In this document: one piece after another, positions 1 to 5,910 of the stretch | How positions within the stretch are numbered: position 1 is the first letter of the stretch | How the letters are laid out: each line of letters opens with the position of its first letter | Assembly: GCA_002102825.1 (NCBI GenBank) | Contig: DABJ01000011.1 | Coordinates: 64,991 to 71,725 of the forward strand | Direction of reading: 5' to 3' | From: Candidatus Gastranaerophilales bacterium HUM_12 | Lineage (GTDB): Bacteria; Cyanobacteriota; Vampirovibrionia; Gastranaerophilales; Gastranaerophilaceae | Length of the DNA: 6,735 nt | The notes under the pieces: generated by a model | Databases searched by the model: none | What the model saw: the letters and a program-made list of their open reading frames with translations, nothing else | Told to the model about the DNA's origin: nothing | Program-made: the position numbers and the translations under genes

Positions 1-88
1 CCGGCAGTAAAATTGCACATAAAATACCAATAACACCAAGTGCAATAAGCAATTCAGACAAAGTAAATGCTTTATTAAATCTTTTCAT
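1..88 (-). CDS. Prepilin-like protein, N-terminal 29 codons only (runs off left edge)
   Basis: Reading leftward from the ATG at 88-86, the first 29 codons form a class III prepilin leader: a short basic start (MKRFNKA), then FTLSE and a long hydrophobic run (LLIALGVIGILCAILLP). Known biology of the family: a prepilin peptidase (PilD-type) cuts before the Phe and methylates it, the Glu at +5 guides subunit docking, and the hydrophobic helix anchors the subunit in the inner membrane before assembly. Here the cut would fall between Ala7 and Phe8, with Glu12 at +5. A Shine-Dalgarno-like GAGGAAAG lies at 102-95, six bases before the start, and a good promoter lies further upstream. The body of the protein is outside the window, so it cannot be assigned as major pilin, minor pilin or type II secretion pseudopilin. 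The gene at the right edge may belong to the same broad class. Confidence 0.85.
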   Translation of the reverse strand, partial: MKRFNKAFTLSELLIALGVIGILCAILLP

Positions 89-131
89 TCCAATCTTTCC
101 TCAATTACTCTTAAATGATAATTATATATTC

Positions 132-160
132 ATTATACCATATTGTATTGAATTTTTCAA
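132..160 (-). promoter_or_regulatory. Sigma70-type promoter for the left-edge pilin-like gene
   Basis: On the minus strand a -35 box TTGAAA (160-155) and a perfect -10 box TATAAT (137-132) are separated by exactly 17 bp, and a TG one base before the -10 gives an extended -10. The predicted start is near 125, leaving a leader of about 37 nt that contains the GAGGAAAG ribosome-binding site. Position, orientation and spacing all fit the prepilin start at 88. Confidence 0.7.
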
Positions 161-222
161 TATAATGTGTTATCATAGTAGTAGTATAACCGTTTAAAAA
201 AGAGGAAAACAAATCATTTAGA

Positions 223-242
223 ATGTAAAATTTTGTTTACAT
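223..242. repeat. Inverted repeat ATGTAAA-N6-TTTACAT, operator-like
   Basis: Perfect 7-bp arms ATGTAAA (223-229) and TTTACAT (236-242) flank a 6-base centre, about 120 bp before the start of the 126-aa gene and about 135 bp before the start of the left-edge pilin-like gene. A 20-bp dyad of this size is typical of a dimeric repressor or activator site. It lies upstream of the -10 like hexamer at 291-296. AT-rich DNA makes short dyads by chance, so this is only a candidate. I see no gene or RNA in the rest of 161-363. Confidence 0.3.
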
Positions 243-290
243 AGTAGCAAAATAATTCATTCAGATGAGTTAATATCATATCACGTCCTT

Positions 291-296
291 TATAAT
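291..296 (+). promoter_or_regulatory. Possible -10 element for the 126-aa gene
   Basis: A perfect TATAAT lies here, giving a predicted start near 303 and a leader of about 60 nt before the ATG at 364. The -35 region at proper spacing (AGTTAA at 17 bp, or TTAATA at 15 bp) is poor, so the promoter would need an activator or is a chance match. Confidence 0.3.
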
Positions 297-363
297 GTGT
301 AGGAAAATAAACACGGATATTTGGGTGTAGAAGCTCAAGTAAACACGAAAAGCGAGATAGATT

Positions 364-744
364 ATGGTCGATAACAGATCTGCAGGATTTTTTGGTATCG
401 GAGGCTCATTCAATTTCAAGAGTGGCGACATATCAGGAACAGCAGCAAAAATGCAAGATGATAAAATGGGGCAAGGCGGTGAATATTTTTCACAACGTGG
501 AAACCAAGAGGAAGAACAAACTCCAGCCCAACAATATACAGACCAAAGTGCTGTATTACGTGCCACGTTGAACTCTCTTGCAATGATGAATGTTGCAAAT
601 GTTATCAACTCCAAAAAACATAAACGAGTAATGGACGAAGAAGATAAAATTACCGAAGATTTAAAAGAAATTTTACGTTTGAAAAAAATGCAAACTCGTC
701 AACAACAAAAACACAACGACGAAGACGGACTCGAAAGATATTAG
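364..744 (+). CDS. Unrecognised 126-aa soluble protein with charged helical C-terminus
   Basis: I do not recognise a family. The N-terminal 25 residues are glycine- and aromatic-rich (AGFFGIGGSFNF around 7-18). A low-complexity Gln/Glu stretch follows (about 47-59), then a mildly hydrophobic probable helix (ATLNSLAMMNVANVIN, 67-82), then a long strongly charged probable helix (84-126) rich in Lys, Glu and Gln. There is no signal peptide, membrane span or cysteine, so it is probably cytoplasmic. The start is fixed by a TAG stop two codons upstream at 358-360; the ribosome-binding site is weak (AGCGAGA just before). It converges on the 589-aa coiled-coil gene with only 48 bp between their stops. 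Both proteins lack export signals and have Gly/Ser-rich N-termini and helical C-terminal parts, but a link is only a guess. Codon usage looks like a real gene, and the competing minus-strand frame over 276-614 has no plausible protein features. Confidence 0.65.
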   Translation: MVDNRSAGFFGIGGSFNFKSGDISGTAAKMQDDKMGQGGEYFSQRGNQEEEQTPAQQYTDQSAVLRATLNSLAMMNVANVINSKKHKRVMDEEDKITEDLKEILRLKKMQTRQQQKHNDEDGLERY

Positions 745-792
745 TTTAAATTGGAGAGGGCATTATTGATTTCAAAATTACCTTAACATAAA

Positions 793-2562
793 TTAAGAGT
801 AAGTTTTACCGATTTCTTTTTCGTAAGCTGCTTTATCAATAGCATCATTGCCTCTAAAGTAAACTACTTCACCATTGATTTTACCTTGTCTGTATTGAAT
901 ACCATTGATTGTAGCTTCCGGAGCCTTACTCATAATAGTACGTTTTTGAGCAACCATATCTAAATGGTTCACAGATTCTGTATCTCTATTTACTTTAGCT
1001 GCAGATTTTTTAGCAACTTTAGAATCTTTATATTCTGCTTTATTTGCACCATCAGATAAATCTATATTCTTTAATGCATTATCTCTTTTTTCTGAATTTT
1101 GAGTTATTTTATTATCAAGTTTTGTTTTTTCATTCTCCTCTTTTTTAATCATTTCTTTTAATCTTGTTTCTTGTTTTGTAATCGCAGAACTCAATTTTTC
1201 TTTGTCAGATTTATAATCTTTAAATTTATCTACAGCATCTTTTGCATCTTGCAATTTAGTTTCTGATTCTTGTAACTTAGTTTCAGATTCTTTCAAGTTA
1301 GTTTCACATTGAGTTTGTTGTTCTTTAGCTTTATCTAATTTTGCTTGTTCATTTTTCAATGAAGTTTCAAGTTGTTCAACTTGAGTTTTGTTTTCACCAA
1401 GTTTTTCTTTTGCTGTATCTTTTGCTTTTGATGCTTGTGTTTCAGCTGATTTAGCTTTTTTTTCAGCTTTAGCTGCTGCATCATCTGCTAATTTTGCTTG
1501 TTCTTCACGTTTTACCGCTGAATCATAGTTAGCTTTTGCTGTCTTGTATGCTGGATTATCAACTTGAGATGTTGAGCCATCAGGATTTGTTACTGTAATC
1601 TTTTCAGGTTTAGAAGCATCTAAAGTAGCTTTAGCTTGTGCAGTTTCAGATTTTGCACTGTTGTAAGCAGAAGTTGTTTGCTTGTGTTTATTTGTTGCAT
1701 TTGTATGGGCATCATGTGCTTTAGTATAAGTATCCACAGCTTTACCATATTCTGCATCAGCCTTGCTTAATGCTTGTTTTGCCCCATCACGTTTGCTCTT
1801 ATATGCATCAACTGAATTCTTAGCAGTACTTACATCTTGTTTCTTAGCTGATACATCTTCTTTAGCTTTAGAAACACCCTCTTTTAGAGTATCCATATTA
1901 TTTTGTGCATTAGTATAATTTGTTTCGTATTGATTTTGAGTAGCAATTGCGTCCATTGAAGCAAGTGTGCCTTTTGCAGATGAAATTGCACCAGTCAAAT
2001 CTGCTGAATTTGTAGCATTAGACATTGAAGATAATGCAGAATTTGCAGATGCTGATGATAATGTAGAAGCGGTGCCTTGAGGACCTAAATCACCAAATGA
2101 TTGATCTAATTGTTTAGAATTAGATGTTCCTTGTGAACCTTTTGAACCACCAATTACACCCAATTGGTTCAACAAGCTAATACCCATACTCAATGTTTGT
2201 CCAATAACTTGTCCCGCAGTAGATGCATTGCTTTGACCTGTTTGAATAGTAAAGTTTCTAGACACATTTGCAGATGATGAAACACCACGAGTTTTAAATG
2301 TAGCATTATTATTGCCAACACCGTTTAAACCTTGACGAATTCCGGTATAATCATATTTTGCAACAGATTTACTTACAGATTGTCCAGCAACATAGTCCGT
2401 TCTTGGTTTGGAATTTAAAGAATAATTAGATTTTTTATTAGCACCTACAGCATTTGTTAGTTTTACTGCAGCTTGACGAGATGTCCCGCTCTTGTCACTT
2501 GAGCGAGATCCAAAGGTGGCTTTTGTGCCAGCCATTCTAAATTTTGCTACATCTATCGTCAT
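793..2562 (-). CDS. Large coiled-coil protein, 589 aa, no signal peptide, function unknown
   Basis: No family is recognised. Residues 1-110 are polar and Ser/Asn/Gly-rich with scattered basic residues. Residues about 112-140 hold a short Gly-rich hydrophobic stretch (GQTLSMGISLLNQLGVIGG) too weak for a confident membrane span. About 145-210 is Ser/Ala/Thr-rich. About 211-500 is a long Ala/Lys/Glu/Gln-rich coiled coil, broken near 317-340 by a loop (TNPDGSTSQVDNPAY) and containing a tandem ESETKLQ heptad at 425-438. The end (550-589) looks like a small folded cap: INGIQYRQGKINGEVVYFRG. There is one cysteine (419) and no export signal. A structural, cytoskeleton-like or scaffold role, or a secreted substrate without a Sec signal, are both possible; neither is shown. 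The ATG at 2562 follows an AAGAGAGC Shine-Dalgarno-like sequence at 2573-2566; Met10 is a less likely start. It is transcribed alone, divergent from the ABC ATPase gene. Confidence 0.85.
   Translation of the reverse strand: MTIDVAKFRMAGTKATFGSRSSDKSGTSRQAAVKLTNAVGANKKSNYSLNSKPRTDYVAGQSVSKSVAKYDYTGIRQGLNGVGNNNATFKTRGVSSSANVSRNFTIQTGQSNASTAGQVIGQTLSMGISLLNQLGVIGGSKGSQGTSNSKQLDQSFGDLGPQGTASTLSSASANSALSSMSNATNSADLTGAISSAKGTLASMDAIATQNQYETNYTNAQNNMDTLKEGVSKAKEDVSAKKQDVSTAKNSVDAYKSKRDGAKQALSKADAEYGKAVDTYTKAHDAHTNATNKHKQTTSAYNSAKSETAQAKATLDASKPEKITVTNPDGSTSQVDNPAYKTAKANYDSAVKREEQAKLADDAAAKAEKKAKSAETQASKAKDTAKEKLGENKTQVEQLETSLKNEQAKLDKAKEQQTQCETNLKESETKLQESETKLQDAKDAVDKFKDYKSDKEKLSSAITKQETRLKEMIKKEENEKTKLDNKITQNSEKRDNALKNIDLSDGANKAEYKDSKVAKKSAAKVNRDTESVNHLDMVAQKRTIMSKAPEATINGIQYRQGKINGEVVYFRGNDAIDKAAYEKEIGKTYS
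1249..1290 (-). repeat. Tandem 21-bp repeat coding for two ESETKLQ heptads
   Basis: Two adjacent 21-bp units within the coiled-coil gene code for identical heptads ESETKLQ (residues 425-431 and 432-438) and differ only at synonymous positions. This is a recent-looking heptad duplication, keeping the coiled-coil register. A partly similar unit precedes it (CETNLK). Confidence 0.7.
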
Positions 2563-2598
2563 AATGCTCTCTTATTTTTACTCTCTTAAATATATAAA

Positions 2599-2628
2599 AA
2601 CATGTCGAAAGCCTTAATTTCACATGTT
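2599..2628. promoter_or_regulatory. Paired ACATGT palindromes in the divergent promoter region
   Basis: AACATGT (2599-2605) and ACATGTT (2622-2628) form a perfect 7-bp inverted repeat. Each half also contains the palindrome ACATGT, and the two palindromes are 22 bp apart, about two helical turns. The pair sits between the coiled-coil gene (start 2562, minus) and the ABC ATPase gene (start 2709, plus). A related pair, TTGTTACAT and TTGTTAACAT (2637-2654), follows. This could be an operator controlling either gene, or a weak RNA hairpin in the coiled-coil gene's leader. No strong promoter for the minus-strand gene could be picked. Confidence 0.3.
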
Positions 2629-2677
2629 CTCAGACTTGTTACATTTGTTAACATATCCACTCACAGACCTATGGACT

Positions 2678-2699
2678 TATAATTTTAAAAATATATAAT
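2678..2699 (+). promoter_or_regulatory. Two TATAAT hexamers ahead of the ABC ATPase gene
   Basis: Perfect -10 hexamers occur at 2678-2683 and 2694-2699, but neither has a good -35 at 16-18 bp. The first would give a leader of about 19 nt, the second an almost leaderless message. No Shine-Dalgarno sequence precedes the ATG at 2709, which would suit leaderless or AT-rich-leader initiation. Confidence 0.3.
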
Positions 2700-2708
2700 T
2701 AGAAATAT

Positions 2709-3659
2709 ATGGCAATTTTAGAAGTTAAAAATTTAAATTTGGGATTTCAGTGCGAAGAAATTTTTAGACCTGCATTGTTTGATGTTTCTTTTTCGTTAGA
2801 AAAAGGTAAAATGCTCTCTATTGTTGGGGAATCAGGTTGTGGAAAAACAATGAGTGCCATGAGTATTTTGAATTTAATTCCTAAAACGGCAAGAATTACA
2901 AGCGGTGAGATTATTTTTAATAACGAAAATTTGTTAATGAAAACTCAAAAACAAATGCAGCATATTCGAGGGACAAAAATTGCACTAATTCCACAAGACC
3001 CAATGACTTCACTCAATCCGCTATACACTATAGGCAATCAGTTATTAGAAATTATAAAAATTCACCAAAACTTAACAGGAGTCGAAGCGGAGAAAAAAGC
3101 AATTGAAGCATTTGAAGCCGTACAAATTCCAAGTGCAAAATCGAGATTAAAAAACTATCCGCATGAATTTTCCGGAGGCATGAAACAACGTGCAATTATT
3201 GCAATGGCTCTATGCTGTAATGCAGAAATATTGATAGCTGATGAACCAACAACGGCACTTGACGTGACAATTCAGGCTCAAATCATGCATCTATTACAAG
3301 ACATTAAAATAAATAATGGAACATCAATTCTTTTAATCACACACGATTTAGCACTTGTTAGAGAAAATTCTGATGAGATAGCTGTAATGTATTCCGGACG
3401 AATAGTTGAAAACGCACCGAATGAAGAATTCTTCAAAAATCCGATGCACCCATATTCAAAAGCATTATTAAAATCCATTCCGTCAAATCGAGGAGAAAAA
3501 CTTGAAACAATTAAAGGTCAACCCCCAACACTCTCACAAAAAATTGATGGTTGTAAATTTCACCCAAGATGTGAACTCTGCAAAGAAATTTGCACAAAAG
3601 AAATTCCACAATTAAAAACTATCAATCCAAATCACAAATGCGCTTGTCATTTATATTAA
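2709..3659 (+). CDS. Peptide ABC transporter ATP-binding protein, OppD/DppD type
   Basis: This is a nucleotide-binding subunit that would power uptake of oligo- or dipeptides (or nickel or a similar ligand) through a membrane permease pair. All ATPase motifs are present in order: Walker A GESGCGKT (40-47), Q-loop in PQDPMTSLNP (Gln96), signature FSGGM (154-158), Walker B with catalytic Glu ILIADE (174-179), D-loop ALD (183-185) and H-loop His212. After the ATPase core comes the C-terminal extension typical of OppD/DppD/OppF proteins (about 231-316), with GCKFHPRC and cysteines at 282, 288, 295 and 313. In one DppD structure such cysteines hold a 4Fe-4S cluster. The length of 316 is normal for the family and MAILEVKNL is a normal start. 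No permease, binding protein or partner ATPase is next to it, so it is an orphan subunit here; substrate and the choice between OppD and DppD cannot be settled. Its stop overlaps the next gene's stop. Confidence 0.93.
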   Translation: MAILEVKNLNLGFQCEEIFRPALFDVSFSLEKGKMLSIVGESGCGKTMSAMSILNLIPKTARITSGEIIFNNENLLMKTQKQMQHIRGTKIALIPQDPMTSLNPLYTIGNQLLEIIKIHQNLTGVEAEKKAIEAFEAVQIPSAKSRLKNYPHEFSGGMKQRAIIAMALCCNAEILIADEPTTALDVTIQAQIMHLLQDIKINNGTSILLITHDLALVRENSDEIAVMYSGRIVENAPNEEFFKNPMHPYSKALLKSIPSNRGEKLETIKGQPPTLSQKIDGCKFHPRCELCKEICTKEIPQLKTINPNHKCACHLY

Positions 3660-4135
3660 TGAGTGGTAGTTACAGGTTTTGGAGTTTGTAATGGTTGAAC
3701 AGGTTTTGGAGGATTTAAATCACGGCACCTGTTAGATTTTGCATCAACTTTTACCCTGTCATAGACTAAATTCTTTTTATTTTCCGGAACATTTTCGATT
3801 CCGTTACAAAGAACATAAGACGTTTTCCCGTCTGCAAAAAATACTGCCTCACAAGTTGTATCAGCATATTCGCAAGAGTAATATTTCGTTTTATCTTCTG
3901 ACACCGTGCATTTTTTTTCAATAACTTCCGGAGAGAAATTTTTGTAACTATTGTTACATTCAGATGAGTAAATTTTAATCCCGAATTTGTCGACATAAAT
4001 CATGCAGTTTACCTTTTTACCGCTTTGATAATAAGGACAAGTATATGCTCCCTTTTTTAAATTTTGTGTTGCAATCGCACTACCGACCCCTGCAACAATT
4101 AGAATTCCCAAAATTATTAAAAAACTTTTTTTCAT
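3656..4135 (-). CDS. Cysteine-rich exported or membrane-anchored protein, 159 aa, unknown function
   Basis: No family is recognised. A basic start (MKK) and a hydrophobic stretch (residues 4-22, FLIILGILIVAGVGSAIAT) form a signal peptide or an N-terminal anchor; a possible signal peptidase site lies near SAIAT-QN. The rest has eight cysteines (33, 44, 60, 76, 88, 95, 110, 137), an even number spaced as in a disulfide-bonded extracytoplasmic domain. A proline-rich tail follows from about 141 (PPKPVQPLQTPKPV), ending in TTTH. The ATG at 4135 has a good GGAGTG ribosome-binding site at 4145-4140 and a strong promoter, so it is probably a real, separately expressed gene. It converges on the ABC ATPase gene: both TAA stop codons are read from the same TTAA at 3656-3659. 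Confidence 0.8.
   Translation of the reverse strand: MKKSFLIILGILIVAGVGSAIATQNLKKGAYTCPYYQSGKKVNCMIYVDKFGIKIYSSECNNSYKNFSPEVIEKKCTVSEDKTKYYSCEYADTTCEAVFFADGKTSYVLCNGIENVPENKKNLVYDRVKVDAKSNRCRDLNPPKPVQPLQTPKPVTTTH
3672..3711. repeat. Direct repeat coding for two PKPV units
   Basis: The 13-base sequence ACAGGTTTTGGAG occurs at 3672-3684 and 3699-3711. It encodes the repeated Pro-Lys-Pro-Val of the cysteine-rich protein's tail. The repeat may reflect duplication of a flexible spacer. Confidence 0.55.
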
Positions 4136-4158
4136 TTTTCACTCCAATTTTTAATCAG

Positions 4159-4187
4159 AGTATATCACTTTATTTAGTCATTGTAAA
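4159..4187 (-). promoter_or_regulatory. Sigma70-type promoter for the cysteine-rich protein gene
   Basis: On the minus strand, TTTACA (4187-4182) and TATACT (4164-4159) are spaced by 17 bp, with a TG extended -10. The predicted start is near 4152, a leader of about 17 nt containing the GGAGTG site. Its -35 lies 12 bp from the -35 of the divergent metG promoter. Confidence 0.65.
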
Positions 4188-4199
4188 TAAATTTTGGAT

Positions 4200-4228
4200 T
4201 TGAACAAATGTGTTTGTGTTACTATAAA
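4200..4228 (+). promoter_or_regulatory. Sigma70-type promoter for metG
   Basis: TTGAAC (4200-4205) and TATAAA (4223-4228) are spaced by 17 bp. The predicted start is near 4235, a leader of about 30 nt with AAAGGA (4251-4256) eight bases before the ATG at 4265. The short leader leaves no room for a T-box or SAM riboswitch. Confidence 0.6.
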
Positions 4229-4235
4229 AATATAG

Positions 4236-4251
4236 TTTTAATGCATTAAAA
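4236..4251. repeat. Perfect 16-bp palindrome in the metG leader
   Basis: TTTTAATGCATTAAAA is self-complementary over all 16 bases. It begins right after the predicted metG transcription start and ends on the ribosome-binding site. It could be a repressor site, but with only A/T outside the central GC it could easily be chance in AT-rich DNA. Confidence 0.3.
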
Positions 4252-4264
4252 AAGGATTATATAA

Positions 4265-5839
4265 ATGGATAAATTTTATTTAACAACAGCAATTGATTAT
4301 GTAAATGGTGCGCCACACATTGGCCATGCTTATGAAAAGATTTTGTCAGATATCATCGCAAGACATTTTTCACAAAGAACAGACAATTTATTTTTCTTAA
4401 CAGGTACAGACGAACACGGAATTAAAATTCAAAAAACTTCTGCAGCTCAAGGCAAAACACCTAAACAACTTTGTGATGAAAATGCTCAAAAATTCAAAGA
4501 TGCGTGGAAAGCTTTAGACATTAACTACAATAGATTTATCCGTACAACGGACGAAGACCACGAAAAAGTTGTTCAAAAAATATTCAAAAAATTAGTTGAA
4601 AAAGGCGACATTTACAAGCACGAGTACGAGGGATTATATTGTTCCGGTTGTGAATGTTTCTTAAACCCAAAAGATTTGACAGAAGATGGATTATGTCCTG
4701 ACCACCTTAAAAAACCGGAAGTAGTTAAAGAAGAAAATTATTTCTTTAAATTATCTTCTTACAAAGATGCAATCATGAAACACATCAAAGAACACCCTGA
4801 TTTCATTATCCCAAGTTTCAGAGCAAATGAAGTTCTCAACCAATTGGAAGATATTCAAGATATTTCTGTTTCAAGAAATAAAGCAAATGTTGGTTGGGGT
4901 ATTGATGTTCTTGATGATTCAGAACAATCAATCTACGTTTGGATTGATGCACTTTCAAACTACATCACTGCAATTGGTTATGATACAGAAAATCCATCTG
5001 AACAATTTAAAACTCTTTGGCCGGTTGATGTTCACGTAATCGGTAAAGATATTTTGAAATTCCATAGCATTTATTGGATAGGAATTTTGATGGCTCTAGG
5101 TTTGCCATTACCTAAACATATCTATGCTCACGGCTGGATTACAATTGATGAAACAAAAATGTCAAAATCATTAGGAAATGTTGTTTCTCCAACATCTGTT
5201 CTTGAACACTACAATCTTGAACACCCAGATGCATTCCGCTATTATATGGCAACTTCTGCACCTTGCGGAAGAGATGGAAATTATTCAGATTTAGACTTTA
5301 AAGAAAAGGTTAATGCACATCTTGCAAATAGCATGGGCAACTTGTTAAACAGAAGTTTATCAATGTTAGTTAAATACTTTGATGGTGAAATTAAAGAAGA
5401 ATTTTTATCTAACCGTTCAAAAGAAGCTGAAAGTTTGCTAAGAACAGCTTTAGGCACTGTAAAAATTGTAGAAAACCACTTCAATCATTTTGAAATCCAA
5501 GAAGCTGCACAAGAAATTATTTCAATCGTTGATGCTGCAAATAAATTTGTAACAGACAATGCTCCTTGGACACTTGCCAAAGAAGAAAAAATGACAGAAT
5601 GTGGACAAGTTTTGGCAACAGTCCTTGAAGTTATGTGCGTAATTTCTTCACTAATTTATCCATACTGTCCAAACATTGCAGCAGATATGGCAAAACAATT
5701 ATCTTATGATTTGTCAACAAAATTAGATGATGTTACAACATCTAATCTAAAAGTAGGTAAATTGATTACGAAAGAAGAAATTCACCCTGTATTTTTGAGA
5801 GTTGATAGCGAATTAGCTGACAAATCAAAGAAAGCTTAA
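4265..5839 (+). CDS. metG: Methionyl-tRNA synthetase, compact form
   Basis: This is a class I synthetase that charges initiator and elongator tRNA(Met) in the cytoplasm. The HIGH motif is at 18-21 within DYVNGAPHIGHAYE, and the KMSKS motif is at 298-302 within ETKMSKSLGN. The inserted zinc domain has a single knuckle, C126-x2-C129, C144-x2-H147 (YCSGC...LCPDH), like the Thermus-type enzyme. The Rossmann core continues with WIDAL (226-230) and the Asp- and Trp-rich segment around 250-272, followed by the alpha-helical anticodon-binding domain (about 350-510). At 524 residues it lacks the C-terminal tRNA-binding (Trbp111/EMAPII-like) dimerisation domain of the roughly 650-680 residue forms, so it should be a monomer. 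The start is supported by AAAGGA eight bases upstream. It is transcribed alone from its own promoter; the structured element starts on the base after its stop. Confidence 0.98.
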   Translation: MDKFYLTTAIDYVNGAPHIGHAYEKILSDIIARHFSQRTDNLFFLTGTDEHGIKIQKTSAAQGKTPKQLCDENAQKFKDAWKALDINYNRFIRTTDEDHEKVVQKIFKKLVEKGDIYKHEYEGLYCSGCECFLNPKDLTEDGLCPDHLKKPEVVKEENYFFKLSSYKDAIMKHIKEHPDFIIPSFRANEVLNQLEDIQDISVSRNKANVGWGIDVLDDSEQSIYVWIDALSNYITAIGYDTENPSEQFKTLWPVDVHVIGKDILKFHSIYWIGILMALGLPLPKHIYAHGWITIDETKMSKSLGNVVSPTSVLEHYNLEHPDAFRYYMATSAPCGRDGNYSDLDFKEKVNAHLANSMGNLLNRSLSMLVKYFDGEIKEEFLSNRSKEAESLLRTALGTVKIVENHFNHFEIQEAAQEIISIVDAANKFVTDNAPWTLAKEEKMTECGQVLATVLEVMCVISSLIYPYCPNIAADMAKQLSYDLSTKLDDVTTSNLKVGKLITKEEIHPVFLRVDSELADKSKKA

Positions 5840-5848
5840 ATAGGGAAA

Positions 5849-5907
5849 TCGCCCAAACCTCCAATCCGCATACGAACTATTAGCGACATAGGGCGAGTTA
5901 GGAGGTT
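5849..5907 (+). promoter_or_regulatory. Possible pseudoknot hiding the small ORF's ribosome-binding site
   Basis: Two helices interleave: TCGCCC (5849-5854) with GGGCGA (5891-5896), and AACCTCC (5856-5862) with GGAGGTT (5901-5907). The order of strands (a, b, a', b') is that of a pseudoknot, with one base between a and b and four between a' and b'. The second helix contains the whole AGGAGG Shine-Dalgarno sequence (5900-5905) apart from its first A. Folding would block translation of the ORF at 5911. No known riboswitch class was matched. Confidence 0.4.
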
Positions 5908-5910
5908 AAA

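Noticed and set aside
276..614. Minus-strand open frame of 112 codons opposite the 126-aa gene
   Set aside because: It lies almost wholly antisense to the 364-744 gene, has no ribosome-binding site and reads as a cysteine/phenylalanine-rich shadow of that gene's codons.
3739..3996. Short frames on both strands inside the cysteine-rich gene
   Set aside because: They overlap the better supported gene with its promoter, ribosome-binding site and signal sequence, and have no features of their own.
4136..4264. T-box or SAM riboswitch in front of metG
   Set aside because: The predicted leader is only about 30 nt and has no T-box AGGGUGG motif or multi-helix structure.
5800..5845. A plus-strand promoter for the 25-aa ORF
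   Set aside because: TTGATA (5802-5807) and CTGACA (5817-5822) look like -35 boxes, but no acceptable -10 lies 16-18 bp after either. Read-through from metG is more likely.
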